Shown piece after piece: positions 1 to 8,254 of a stretch of DNA of 64,000 nt; the stretch's first letter is position 1, and every line of letters starts with the position of its first letter. The translations under genes and the position numbers were made by a program. The notes beneath the pieces are model-generated. The model had not been told where the DNA came from. It saw only the letters and a program-made list of their open reading frames with translations, and searched no databases. Source of the DNA: Methanococcus maripaludis C5 (GTDB taxonomy: Archaea; AGJL01; Methanococci; Methanococcales; Methanococcaceae); assembly GCF_000016125.1 (NCBI RefSeq), contig NC_009135.1, positions 558,001 through 622,000 on the forward strand, given 5' to 3'.

Positions 1-317
1 TTAGTTTCGCCCATAACCAGCATTGAACGAAATTCCATGATCTCTGGAATTGAAATATTATCCCATCGACTTGGATCATCCATAAAAGACGTATCCCCTT
101 CTACCGGTGGAACCATTGGCCCAATCCTGACATTCGGGTATCCAAATTCTCCAACAAAAACAGAAGGGGGGGATGCTCCAAAAATCTCTTTTTTATTTAT
201 TTTGGATTCAACTGCTTTTGCAACTCTGAATTTTTCAAGTATCGGGCATCGGGGCCTTCCACAAAGCAGTTTTCTACCTTTACAAAGAGCACATGTTTTT
301 GACCGGAAAAGTTCCAT
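1..317 (-). CDS. nreA: Nre-type archaeal DNA-repair-associated protein, N-terminal part (runs off the left edge)
   Basis: Reading the minus strand from the ATG at 317 gives a protein beginning MELFRSKTCALCKGRKLLCG, open to the edge of the window (about 105 residues visible). The N-terminal cysteine cluster (CALCKGRKLLCGRPRCP) followed by a segment with FGASPPSVFVGEFGYP-like spacing and an EIMEFRSML stretch matches what I know of the archaeal Nre family (DUF650), whose members in halophiles are linked to repair of DNA damage through PCNA and Hef. The function in methanogens is not established. The C-terminal half, where a PCNA-binding motif would lie, is outside the window. The next gene (lysO) is divergent, so the 215-bp gap should hold both promoters. 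The opposite-strand reading frame over the same bases is a shadow. Confidence 0.75.
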   Translation of the reverse strand, partial: MELFRSKTCALCKGRKLLCGRPRCPILEKFRVAKAVESKINKKEIFGASPPSVFVGEFGYPNVRIGPMVPPVEGDTSFMDDPSRWDNISIPEIMEFRSMLVMGET

Positions 318-461
318 AAAATCCCTTTGAAATTTTTAAATTACAATTTTAAATTTATCCATTATTAAGGCTTTTTTTATAAATAATCTTTAGGCATTCA
401 CCTAATTTAAACTTTTTTTAGATTTTTCGTAAACTTTGAAAGATTTAAATGTATTTAGTTG

Positions 462-482
462 GTTTTACAAAGATATATAAGC
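462..482 (+). promoter_or_regulatory. BRE/TATA promoter of the split lysO genes
   Basis: The sequence TTTTACAAAGATATATAAG has a purine-rich BRE directly before an AT-only TATA box (471-480), about 50 bp upstream of the ATG at 532. This is the usual arrangement of a methanococcal promoter with a short leader; an RBS-like AAGGCG precedes the start. Confidence 0.6.
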
Positions 483-531
483 TAATCTGACTAAATGTAT
501 AGTCTTAACTTCAAAACAGAAGGCGATTCTA

Positions 532-780
532 ATGAATATAATTTATATTTTGATAGTCGGTTTAATTATCGGCTATTTATTTAAGAGCAAGATTGAAAAA
601 ATCGATTTATCAAAACCAATAAATTTCGCACTCCTTCTCTTGATATTTTTTATGGGCGTGGAGGCCGGAAAAGTTGATTTAAACGCATTTTCAACGTTTG
701 TAGTTTCAATGGAATTTTCAATTATTGTAATGGTTACAAGCCTCCTTACAGCGGTATTTTTGGGAGGTAGATTTAGATGA
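532..780 (+). CDS. lysO: LysO-family lysine exporter, N-terminal subunit
   Basis: An 82-aa, almost entirely hydrophobic protein with about three membrane helices: an N-terminal helix (about residues 2-16), a second around 31-45 carrying the family-like ALLLLIFFMGVEAG segment, and a third around 55-75. It matches the first third of LysO/YbjE (DUF340), which exports L-lysine and toxic analogues such as thialysine. In bacteria LysO is normally one chain of about 300 residues; here the family is split in two, and the next ORF supplies the rest with a 4-nt ATGA overlap, implying translational coupling. RBS AAGGCG before the ATG. Family assignment is fairly firm; the substrate is inferred from the family. 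Confidence 0.7.
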   Translation: MNIIYILIVGLIIGYLFKSKIEKIDLSKPINFALLLLIFFMGVEAGKVDLNAFSTFVVSMEFSIIVMVTSLLTAVFLGGRFR

Positions 781-1364
781 ATTTTACAGTTTTGGTATTA
801 ATCGCCCTAATTTTGGGATTTATCGTTGGAAAAATATTTGGAATAGATTTTGGAAACATGTATGAAATAATGCTCTATATCCAGATTTTGTTAATTGGAA
901 TCGACCTTGGAAAAAGTAGTGGTCTTAGGGGAGTTAAAAAAGTTGGAAAATTTGGGATATTACTTCCTTTATTTACGATTATCGGGTCATTGATCGGCGG
1001 AATAATTTCATCAATCGTTTTAGACATCCCTTTAAAATATGCACTCGCAATTGCATCTGGAATGGGGTGGTACAGTCTTTGTGGGCCAATTTTAGCAGAA
1101 TATTCTGCAATTTATGGAGTAATGGGATTTTTGGTAAATCTTGCAAGAGAAGTTTTGACAATTGTTTGTTATTCATTTGTGGTAAAAAAGTTTCCAAAAG
1201 ATATGGCAATTACGCTTGGTGGTGGAACCAGCATGGATTCAACACTTCCAATAATTGTTAAATTTGGTGGAAAAGACATAATGATTCTTTCATTCGTCCA
1301 CGGGTTTATATTGACACTTCTAATTCCATTTATAACGCCGTTTATATTGATGCTTCCATTGTAA
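777..1364 (+). CDS. lysO: LysO-family lysine exporter, C-terminal subunit
   Basis: A 195-aa membrane protein with about six hydrophobic segments. Residues around 100-115 contain the GMGWYSLCGPILAEY-type motif that is strongly conserved in LysO/DUF340, and a GGGTSMDSTLPI stretch lies near 155-165; both are polar patches inside otherwise hydrophobic helices, as expected for a transport path. The ATG overlaps the stop of the preceding 82-aa gene, so the pair forms a two-gene operon that together equals a full-length exporter. It is likely to assemble with the upstream protein in the cytoplasmic membrane. No frameshift evidence: both halves have clean termini, so I treat the split as natural. Confidence 0.75.
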   Translation: MNFTVLVLIALILGFIVGKIFGIDFGNMYEIMLYIQILLIGIDLGKSSGLRGVKKVGKFGILLPLFTIIGSLIGGIISSIVLDIPLKYALAIASGMGWYSLCGPILAEYSAIYGVMGFLVNLAREVLTIVCYSFVVKKFPKDMAITLGGGTSMDSTLPIIVKFGGKDIMILSFVHGFILTLLIPFITPFILMLPL

Positions 1365-1429
1365 TATCCTAATAATCTATTTTAAAAGGAATTACCAACT
1401 AAATTATTTTTAAAAATTTAAAAAGTTAT

Positions 1430-2344
1430 TTAGATTATATTTGAGTCGTTGTATTTATTTCCAGATTCTTTGAAATCTGTGTTATTTAAAATTTCTAAAT
1501 CAATACCGTAACTCGAAATTTTATTTCCATGAATGTCGCAGTCGTTTGAATCGTAAATACCCATGCCCAGAATCATAGCGTCTACTATGTCATTTGAAGT
1601 TATTTTAGCATTTGTAGCCATATATAAGTATATGCCTTGATAAGCATCCACTATATCATTTGAAGTTATTTTTAAATCCGTGGCTATATATGCACATATA
1701 CCTCGAGAATTATTTATTATGTCATTTGAAGTTATTTTGGCATTTGCGGAGTTACCGCTAAGAGTAATTCCCAATCCAGAATCAATAATTTCATTATTTA
1801 CTATTTCAACATTTGTTATCGGTATTGTGTATGGGTATGCGGTGGAAATATACAGCGGAAACATGCATTCAGAAATGCTGTTTTGTTCTACCCTAATATT
1901 TTCACATCCTTCATATATTCCAATACCATCTTCATCACTGTTTGGAATGTTATTTTTAAATATGGTACTGTCTGATACGCCCATAAAGCATATTCCGGAT
2001 GCAAATCCGCTGATATTCATATCTTTAATTGTGAGTCCAGAAACGTATAATGCCCGTACTCCACAATCTTGGGTATACCCGTTATGAATATAGTCCCCTT
2101 CAATATAATGTCCATTCCCCTCAAGAGTCACGTTATCTACAATTATTTCTATTGCAGGACCATTCAAACCTGATTCAGACACATTTAACAAGTATTTTCC
2201 AGAATCATTTATGGTATAAGGTAATGAATTTATGTAGTTAGTATTTGTTCCTTTTTCACCACCTGCTGCAGCATACGCAAAAGACATACTCAAAAATACT
2301 GCGAGAGCTAAAGCTATTAATGGTTTATAACTAATTTTAGTCAT
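1430..2344 (-). CDS. secreted right-handed parallel beta-helix (NosD-like) protein
   Basis: A 304-aa protein with a clear signal peptide (basic MTKISYK, hydrophobic core LALAVFLSMSFAYA, then AAGG). The mature part is built of beta-helix rungs with regularly spaced N-x-I/N-D-I turns (KITSNDIINNSRG, KITSNDIVDAYQG, KITSNDIVDAM), the pattern of NosD/pectate-lyase-like carbohydrate-binding or -modifying domains. No catalytic residues can be assigned. The repeated rungs are also visible as near-identical 60-70-nt DNA repeats between about 1560 and 1740. The protein probably acts outside the membrane or at the S-layer. It is a paralogue of the broken gene just upstream (2605-3242): signal peptide, the YIN(S) start of the mature protein and the 5' flank are all shared. 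Confidence 0.7.
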   Translation of the reverse strand: MTKISYKPLIALALAVFLSMSFAYAAAGGEKGTNTNYINSLPYTINDSGKYLLNVSESGLNGPAIEIIVDNVTLEGNGHYIEGDYIHNGYTQDCGVRALYVSGLTIKDMNISGFASGICFMGVSDSTIFKNNIPNSDEDGIGIYEGCENIRVEQNSISECMFPLYISTAYPYTIPITNVEIVNNEIIDSGLGITLSGNSANAKITSNDIINNSRGICAYIATDLKITSNDIVDAYQGIYLYMATNAKITSNDIVDAMILGMGIYDSNDCDIHGNKISSYGIDLEILNNTDFKESGNKYNDSNII

Positions 2345-2450
2345 TTTTAATTCACCCCCGTGTTTACAATTAGATTTATCCTTTTATTGCTATTTAAAAG
2401 TAATTAAAAAACGTTTATAACGGTTTAATAGTTTAATAAATAATTTATAC
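2345..2450 (-). promoter_or_regulatory. 5' flank of the beta-helix gene, duplicated at 3243-3348
   Basis: About 100 bp upstream of the intact beta-helix gene is almost the same as the 100 bp upstream of its broken paralogue (3243-3348). Both have the RBS region (GGGGGTGAATT or AGGGGTGAATT on the coding strand), a TGTAAACAC segment, an AT-rich TATA-like stretch and a run of TTTAAT repeats. This shows the duplication included the promoter. From 2451 to 2604 I see only AT-rich sequence. Confidence 0.6.
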
Positions 2451-2604
2451 CATTATTAATTAAAAAATAAGGTATTATAAAACGTATTTATAGAATATGC
2501 GGGTTTTAAACGTAAATTGTCGAAAATCTTGAAGGAAAATCACAATTTAAATTTCAAAAAAGTCCATTTTCGTTTAAAAATTAAAAAAAGAAATATTTAT
2601 TTTA

Positions 2605-3242
2605 TTATTCTGTGATATGATTTCCGCTTATATCATTTACTTCTTCATCAAGGGAAATGTCATTGGGCACAAATTCTTTCTCCCAGTCGGGCCACCAACT
2701 TGTGAAATACCAGTAGCTATTATTTAGCACAGTATTTGCATGTATTTTGTTGCCGTCACAATCGTAACCCAATGCTACGATTCCTCCCCCATAGTAAAAT
2801 CCAAGGTTATTGTTACAGACATCATTGTTAATTATTTTATTTCCATCAGACTCACACATTAATGCTATTCCATAGCAACAGCCTGTTACATTATTTTTTT
2901 CTATCATGCAGTTTGTGGCATTCTGAAGCACTATTCCAGCAAGTTGGCAAGATATGGTCGTATCTTTTACAGTTGCCCCCTTACAATTTATTAAATATAC
3001 TCCAGAACCGTCACCACTGATGTGGTATCTGTTTCCATCAAATGTAACGTCATTAGCTGTAATGTAAATGGGCCCAGTTATGTCATTCATTAAAAGATAT
3101 TTTCCAGATTCATTTATTCGCCTGAAGAATTTATGTATCTAGTATTGCCCTGATCCCCTGTAGGAGCAGCGCTTAAAGCAACTAAGCTCATCATCATTGC
3201 GAGAGCCAAGGCTATCAGTGGTTTATAACCAATCTTAATCAT
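2605..3242 (-). pseudogene. secreted beta-helix protein, paralogue of the preceding gene, frameshifted after the signal peptide
   Basis: From an ATG at 3242 the minus strand encodes a signal peptide (MIKIGYKPLIALALAMMMSL...) and the mature start TRYINSSGE, then a TAA. One base out of frame, the text continues as RINESGKYLLMNDI and runs open to 2605. The paralogue at 1430-2344 reads TNYINSLPYTINDSGKYLLN across the same place, so a small deletion near 3118-3125 has shifted the frame. The remaining 161 residues still show beta-helix rungs (KNNVTGCCYGIALM, KIINNDVCNNNLG, KIHANTVLNNS). The gene is shorter than its paralogue. It is either a young pseudogene or a sequencing error; the rest of the frame is intact, so decay is recent. 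Confidence 0.7.
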
Positions 3243-3395
3243 TTTTAATTCACCCCTGTGTTTACAATTAGTTTTATTCCCTTATTACTATTTAAAATTA
3301 ATTAAAAAACGATTATAACACTTTAATACTTTAATAACCGGTTTATAACGATATTCATTATTATTGTCTTAAAATGTAGATTTAATTTACACTTT

Positions 3396-4220
3396 TTATC
3401 TAAGCCAGTTCATAACGCCCTGCCAGAATTTTCCAAGTACCCCTTGTGGTTCAGTGTCTTGGCTGGTGCCTTGATATTGGTTACTTTGCCCAGACTGGGT
3501 CGATAAATTTCCCTGTGCACCATATCCAGTACCTGTTTCCATATCACCAGATATAATTTCGAGATACTCTGATTCACTGATGTACTGTGGCTCGTATGAC
3601 CCACCATTTGTTTCAATTACTTTTGTAAATGATCTTAAATGGTTTCTTGAACCTTTTTCTAAATTGTCATATACTGCAGTGATATCTTGATTATCAGATA
3701 TTTCATTCAATCTTTGCAAATCATAAATGTCTAAATCTTCAACTGTTGCACCGACTATTAATGAATCTAATAATGAAGTCGACCCAGTTTCAACCAAACT
3801 TGCATATAATTCGTTTAAATCCTGATTTGTAAATACTCCTCTTGTATCGCCAGTAACAGGATCCGTTAAATTATATTTATCCAATAGTAATTTTACTGCA
3901 TTAGTGTGTGTACTTTCACTATTTGCGATATTTAAGAAAATCTGCTGGCCCCAAATATCATATAGCTCCAAGTAAACGTCCCTAGCTAATTTTTCCTCTT
4001 CCCTCATTAATATTAAACCATCAATTTCTTCCGGACTTAATTCTTCAACAGCGTACATGCTAATTTCTTGCTGATGATTTACCTGAGTGTCATCATACAA
4101 TTGATACAATTGTCCACCTTGATTTTGTCCGTAGCCCTTACCCTGATTACCCTATGCAAACGCAGAACTTAGGATGACTAAGAGTATTATTGCAGTTGCA
4201 GTAAATCTCATCGTTTTCAT
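3396..4220 (-). pseudogene. DUF2202 ferritin-like exported protein, interrupted by one in-frame TAG
   Basis: The minus-strand frame starts at an ATG at 4220 with a signal peptide (MKTMRFTATAIILLVILSSA, then FA) and meets a TAG at 4152-4154 exactly after the predicted cleavage region. The same frame continues without interruption for about 250 residues to 3396. The body contains the DUF2202 pattern: EIDGLILMREEEKLARDVYLEL, then FLNIANSESTHTNAV, then a later EKGSRNHLRSF; the paired E...E and E-S-x-H residues are those expected of a four-helix ferritin-like metal site. The C-terminus is a Gln/Ser/Gly-rich tail and a short amphipathic end. A CAG-to-TAG change would explain the stop, since Gln follows many such junctions here. 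Methanococcus is not known to use pyrrolysine, so I call it a nonsense mutation. Translation from an internal TTG near 4109 would give an unexported protein. Confidence 0.7.
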
Positions 4221-4466
4221 TATTGCCCATCCCCCATAATTTTTTAATATGATTATTTATTTTAAAAAAGAACTTTAAGATAGTTTTGAAATGGGCATAA
4301 TCTGAAGTATAAAAAACCGAAATTTTTGTAATAAAAACGTATGTTTTTCTAACTTTTCAAATCTTTTAAAAAAGTAGCGATTTATTTCGGATTTTCGGTT
4401 ATAAAACCCGTTATAAAATCAAAGTAAGAATATTTTTAATTTTATGGTTTTTCTGACCTATTTCTA

Positions 4467-5170
4467 TTATAATTTAGAATCTTTTAATGCAAAGTTGACA
4501 GCTGCTTCTGCATGTATTTTCGAAGTATCAAAAATAATTGCATCACAGTTTTCCTGTTTTATAAGCAGTGGAATTTCGGTACAGCCCAGTATTATTCCTT
4601 CTGCCCCGTTTTTACAAGATTATCTATAATTTTTAAGTATTTTTGTCGGGATTCTTCTTTTATTATTCCAGAAACCAGCTCTTTATAAATTACATTATGA
4701 ACTACGTCTCTTTCTTCGTCAGATGGAATTATTACCTCTATTCCGTGTTTTTCTTTTAATCTGCCAGAATAAAATTCCTGTTCCATTGTAAATTTTGTAC
4801 CTAAAAGCCCTACTTTTTTGATATTTTTCTGTTTTATGTCTTCTGCAACTGCGTCAACAATGTGAACCAATGGAATGTTTATATTTTCTGAAACTGAATC
4901 TGCAACAGTGTGCATCGTGTTTGTACATATCACAATTCCTTCTGCCCCTGCTTTTTCAAGCGTTTTGGCAATGTCTGTGAGTTTTTCTGCAATAACGTCC
5001 CATTCTTCATCATGAGATAACTTGTCAAATTCTGCAAAATCAACAGAATAAAGAATACATTTTGCTGAATGGGGAGCTCCAAGTTTATCCCGAATAGATT
5101 GATTTATAGTTCGATAATATTCTAAGGTGGATTCCCAGCTAAGGCCCCCGATTAATCCAATAGTTTTCAT
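4467..5170 (-). pseudogene. aspartate/glutamate racemase family protein with a C-terminal frameshift
   Basis: From ATG 5170 the frame encodes 192 residues beginning MKTIGLIGGLSWESTLEYYR, the hallmark start of the cofactor-independent aspartate racemase family (two-base mechanism using two cysteines). The first catalytic-type cysteine lies in VICTNTMH (about residue 83). The frame ends early at 4592. In the next frame the family's expected end follows directly: GAEGIILGCTEIPLLIKQEN, containing the second cysteine (GCTE), and stops at 4467-4469. The break is at a run of four G (coding strand ACGGGGCA); five G would restore one continuous protein of about 234 residues, the usual family length. 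This is either a homopolymer sequencing error or a recent frameshift. If real, the enzyme lacks its second catalytic cysteine. Confidence 0.8.
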
Positions 5171-5257
5171 GATTTTCCCCTTGTTTAATTTTTTTAATTT
5201 AGATTATTTTTAAAATAGGACCTGTTCTCTCAGGACCTTAAAATTTATTTTTAAAAC

Positions 5258-5545
5258 TCATTCAAAACTTTCCAAAATCAGATTTATTAGATATATTTTG
5301 TCGTGATGATCGAAATCAAGAATTATTATCGTATTTCCATCGATTTTGTAAGTTAAAACAAACGATTTATCGATATGTACTCTTCGAATTCCTTTCATAT
5401 CGTTTCTAAGTGGTTTATAATGGTCAGGATTTTCCATTATTTCTTTAATCTTTTTATTTATGATTTCAAGCTGTTTTTTATTTTTCTTCTGAAGTTTTTT
5501 AAATGCCTTATAAGCGTCTTCTGAAATCTCAATATTATAAGTCAT
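5258..5545 (-). CDS. RelE/ParE-type toxin of a type II toxin-antitoxin pair
   Basis: A 95-aa basic protein, MTYNIEISEDAYKAFKKLQK..., with the RelE-fold layout: N-terminal strand, two Lys-rich helices (KAFKKLQKKNKKQLEIINKKI), then the strand cluster YKPLRNDMKGIRRVHIDKSFVLTYKIDGNTIIILDFDHHDKIY. Conserved positions for this fold are present (R in GIRRVHI, Y in LTYKI, and a C-terminal HHDKIY). RelE toxins cleave mRNA on the ribosome; ParE relatives poison gyrase. The HHD-Y ending resembles the archaeal RelE type. It overlaps the upstream antitoxin by 11 nt, so it is translated from the same transcript. Confidence 0.85.
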   Translation of the reverse strand: MTYNIEISEDAYKAFKKLQKKNKKQLEIINKKIKEIMENPDHYKPLRNDMKGIRRVHIDKSFVLTYKIDGNTIIILDFDHHDKIYLINLILESFE

Positions 5546-5765
5546 TTAACCCAAACTCCTCTGAAAAGTTGTTTACCTTTCTAAATTTGCCTTTGCAGAT
5601 TCTTTCGATCTTTTCGATATATTCCTGTCTTAGTTCGGGTTCTTCTTCGATAATCGAACGCATGAAAAACTCAATCTGTTTACTCATGCTCATTCCACGA
5701 TCTTTGCAGTGTTTTGAAAATTTTGAATATACTTCTTCATCTACATTGAATGATTTTACAGCCAT
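5535..5765 (-). CDS. antitoxin of the RelE-type pair (ribbon-helix-helix-like)
   Basis: A 76-aa acidic protein. The N-terminus AVKSFNVDEEVYSKFSKHCKDRGMSMSKQIEFFMRSII has the strand-helix-helix pattern of ribbon-helix-helix DNA-binding antitoxins. The C-terminal part (EEEPELRQEYIEKIERICKGKFRKVNNFSEEFGLNDL) is charged and helical, as expected for the toxin-wrapping tail. It starts at the ATG at 5765 with an AAGGTGA RBS. The gene order antitoxin then toxin with overlap is standard. It should autorepress through the AT-rich repeat just upstream (5781-5815). Confidence 0.8.
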   Translation of the reverse strand: MAVKSFNVDEEVYSKFSKHCKDRGMSMSKQIEFFMRSIIEEEPELRQEYIEKIERICKGKFRKVNNFSEEFGLNDL

Positions 5766-5780
5766 GCTTTCACCTTATTT

Positions 5781-5815
5781 AATATTATATAATGTTAAAT
5801 AATGTTATATAATTT
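5781..5815. promoter_or_regulatory. probable operator/promoter of the toxin-antitoxin operon
   Basis: Two near-identical 15-bp AT-only units (AATATTATATAATGT and AATGTTATATAATTT) are separated by a short spacer, 15-50 bp upstream of the antitoxin start. They include TATA-like boxes for the minus strand. A repeated, partly palindromic operator over the promoter is typical of RHH antitoxin autoregulation. Confidence 0.45.
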
Positions 5816-5888
5816 TCCGCTAGTTGAGCGAAAAGTATGGGGTAAAAAAATAGATTAAATCTGATATGGTAAATAGATTAAAAATTAG

Positions 5889-6569
5889 TTATTTCTGTTT
5901 TAATTCATAAAATACCTGTTTTCCGTCCTTTTTCCTAATGATTACACTAGTTTTTTCCAGACGTTTTAAAGTATCATATAATGCTTTTGTACCGCCTTTA
6001 AAATTCTTTACAAGGTCTTTTGGTTGTGAACGGCCATTCTTTAAGATAGATAATACCTGTTCATTATCAGTTTCTCGTTTAATTGTTTTTTTATACCGTT
6101 CAGTATTAATGTACTTCTCAATTCCGTTAAATTTACTTTCCATTACTTTAATTTTTTCAGAACTTATTTTTTCGTTATTTTTTCTATTATCCATCCAGGT
6201 TTTAACAACGGTCCAGTTCTTATTAACATGTTCTAAATCTTTAATCCGGTCTTCTAATTCTTTGATTTTCAAATCCTGTTGTTCTTTGACTTTCTGTTCC
6301 TGTTCAATATATTTCAATATTTTATCTAATGTATTTCCCAATTCTTGGATCTTTTTTGTATTGTTTTTGATATCTTCGAAGTATTCTGGGAGCCCTTCAT
6401 CTAAATCCTTAAAGTACTTAGAATGCTCTTTTAATTCTTTACTAATTCCATTAACTTTATTATCAAGTTTGCCTAACTCTAACGTTATTTTATCATTATC
6501 TAGTATATTTCTCCCATTTTCATTATTATTTTCAATTGTTTTACGTATTTTATCTAAAATAATCCTCAC
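5889..6569 (-). CDS. coiled-coil protein with C-terminal winged-helix domain
   Basis: A 226-aa hydrophilic protein. Residues about 1-140 form long Lys/Glu-rich helices with heptad-like spacing (KLDNKVNGISKELKEHSKYF, KKIQELGNTLDKILKYIEQ, KIKELEDRIKDLEHV), i.e. a coiled coil. The last 65 residues (EQVLSILKNGRSQPKDLVKNFKGGTKALYDTLKRLEKTSVIIRKKDGKQVFYELK) look like a winged-helix DNA-binding domain with a beta-hairpin wing. I do not recognise a named family. The combination suggests a dimeric DNA-binding regulator or chromatin-like factor. It stands alone between AT-rich gaps. Confidence in coding is high, in function low. Confidence 0.6.
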   Translation of the reverse strand: MRIILDKIRKTIENNNENGRNILDNDKITLELGKLDNKVNGISKELKEHSKYFKDLDEGLPEYFEDIKNNTKKIQELGNTLDKILKYIEQEQKVKEQQDLKIKELEDRIKDLEHVNKNWTVVKTWMDNRKNNEKISSEKIKVMESKFNGIEKYINTERYKKTIKRETDNEQVLSILKNGRSQPKDLVKNFKGGTKALYDTLKRLEKTSVIIRKKDGKQVFYELKQK

Positions 6570-7248
6570 CCTAAAATTAAATTTATTATTCCCTGTTTAA
6601 AAATAATTATAATATAATTTTATCTTTAATTACCTAGTATATTATCTATTAAACCACGTATAAAAGGTTAATTTGAATTATAATGTAATTATTAAGAAAA
6701 TAAGGGGTATTTCAGAGATATTGGCAGATATCCGGTTAATTATTCGTAATCAAATATGGCCTTTGACCCAAATTGCCAAAATCACGGGTTTGAATACTAG
6801 ATGTTAAATTAAATTGAAAAATGAAAAAAATTTAAAAAATAGATATTTGGGAATAATCAACTAATAATTATTTTTTATACTGATAAATTCTTTTTAACTA
6901 AGAAAAGGGAAAATAGCCAATAATAGGGCATATTAGGTTCTGGGAGATAAAAAAAACTAAAAAAATGGGTACCAGTCATAAATTAAATTGAAAAATTTCT
7001 AGTTCAAAATCCTTCAGGAGCTCCAGATGATATAATTATTTTTAAGTTTCTTTAGTTTTGATCCTCAAAAAACCAGGGATTCTGATACTGAGGTCATGAT
7101 TCCATATTCATGAAAACCACTCTTCCAGGGAGTAAAAAAATAGATTAAAAATCTGATACGATACATAAATTAAATTGAAAAATTTTTCAAATTTTTTTGA
7201 AAGATCCTTTGAAACCAGGGTATCTTCAAGGGTAGAAAAGTAATATAA
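6570..7248. other. non-coding gap with dispersed AT-rich repeats
   Basis: No gene seen. A motif close to ATAAATTAAATTGAAAAAT occurs near 6804-6822, 6978-6997 and 7165-7184. A second motif, GTAAAAAAATAGATTAAA followed by TCTGATA, occurs near 5842-5867 (before the coiled-coil gene's end) and 7132-7158. These look like decayed copies of one larger unit around the 125-aa and 226-aa genes rather than regulatory sites. A CCTCA/TGAGG inverted pair lies near 7062-7095. Confidence 0.4.
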
Positions 7249-7626
7249 TTATATTTTAACTTTCTTTTTAAGAATAGCTTGTTCGTTCTGAAGCCTTATG
7301 TTTAATGTCGATAGGGTATAGTTTAATGCTTCTTCAAGCACTCGATAATCCTTCCACTCATTACGAGTTCTTTTAAAGCGTTTCAAGTTTTCAAAGAATT
7401 CATATTTCACATCTTCAGATAAGTTCAGCTGTTTTGATATTTTTCCAGCTTCAGTTTTCAAGATCTGTAACTTCGAACATTTTGCATTATTAAATACTGA
7501 TTCAGTCTGCAGATATCCACAACATTTGTTTTCAGTATCAACAAAAACTGGCCTGACCTTTCCAGTCAAATATTCTTTTTCATAATGGACTACAGCCTTC
7601 AAACACTTTGGACATATTCTAATCAT
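7249..7626 (-). CDS. small hypothetical protein with N-terminal zinc-ribbon-like cysteines
   Basis: A 125-aa protein starting MIRICPKCLKAVVHYEKEY. The CPKC pair (residues 5-8) and a CC pair (about 35-36, NKCCGYLQTE) could bind one zinc ion; the rest is a Lys/Glu-rich helical stretch (about 50-120). I do not recognise the family. It lies just outside the leftmost tRNA-Ser-derived repeat (7946), alone between two AT-rich gaps, and could be part of, or a leftover of, the neighbouring island. The ATG at 7626 is preceded on the coding strand by a GAGGGGT RBS-like stretch. Confidence 0.5.
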   Translation of the reverse strand: MIRICPKCLKAVVHYEKEYLTGKVRPVFVDTENKCCGYLQTESVFNNAKCSKLQILKTEAGKISKQLNLSEDVKYEFFENLKRFKRTRNEWKDYRVLEEALNYTLSTLNIRLQNEQAILKKKVKI

Positions 7627-7945
7627 CTAAAACCCCTCACGTAGTTATTGATAGTAATATACTACATGAAAGGTTTTTTGTTTGAAATATAAGTATATGC
7701 TGAATATTACGGCAATTAAACAATAAAATAGCGGTTTAATAGTATAAAGATACCGTCCACTTACTCCGGAAACTTTCAGAAAAAAGAAGCCCAAAACGGC
7801 GAGTTTAATAACACTAAAATTTTAATCCGGTAGTCTCTGGAATAACTTTTATGGTCCTAATGGTGTTAACCTCCTTGAAAAAAGCTAAAACCCTAAAAAG
7901 TACAATCGGTCTTTAAAAATTCCAACGGAAATCGTTTTAAAAAGA

Positions 7946-8004
7946 AAGCGCAGAGGGAGGGATTTGAACCCCCGCTCCCCAGTGGAGAACCGGATTTCAA
8001 GTCC
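7946..8004 (-). repeat. attachment-site copy: 3' part of tRNA-Ser(UGA), leftmost
   Basis: This segment matches the 3' portion of the intact tRNA-Ser gene at 61706-61792 from just outside the discriminator base through the T arm, long variable arm and into the anticodon stem, ending at GTCC (8001-8004). Beyond it, the D arm and 5' acceptor strand are missing, so it cannot be a functional tRNA. A 3'-tRNA fragment of this kind is the usual trace left by integrase-mediated insertion (attL). A second copy sits at 44493-44545. Confidence 0.85.
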
Positions 8005-8254
8005 CGATTTAAAAAAAATTAGCATATCTTTTTCCATTTTCAATTTAGGGAAGAATATGGTCATTTTGTTAAACTTAGTTGAAAATTTTGCAAGAGAATG
8101 ACACGGTAAACGGTCCGGTCATTAAGGTTAGTCCTTATACCTTTGAAAATTGGAAATTTTGAAATGTTATTTTTGAGTATATTGTATACGGGACGGTGTC
8201 CCGTGATGTTTGGTTGTGGTGCCGTGTGTTTTAAATTATGTTTTTTCGAGAAAA
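8005..8254. other. gap right of the att copy
   Basis: No gene. It contains a TCCGGT box (8114-8119) and a short GC-richer stretch with the inverted pair GGGAC/GTCCC (8191-8203: CGGGACGGTGTCCCG), which could form a small hairpin at the 3' end of the APH-like gene and may be its terminator. The region left of the att copy (7627-7945) holds another TCCGGT (7826-7831) and no gene. Confidence 0.4.

Noticed and set aside
1680-2241. Plus-strand frames over the beta-helix gene
   Set aside because: Shadows caused by the regular codon pattern of the beta-helix repeats on the other strand.
3396-4220. Pyrrolysine read-through of the in-frame TAG
   Set aside because: Methanococcus is not known to have pyl genes, and none are in the window; the codon sits right after the signal peptide, away from any conserved catalytic site.
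5938-6600. 220-aa hydrophobic plus-strand frame
   Set aside because: Mirror of the Lys/Glu-rich coiled-coil gene (Lys/Glu codons read as Phe/Leu/Ser on the other strand); no RBS.
7946-8004. A second and third functional tRNA-Ser
   Set aside because: Both copies lack the D arm and the 5' acceptor strand.
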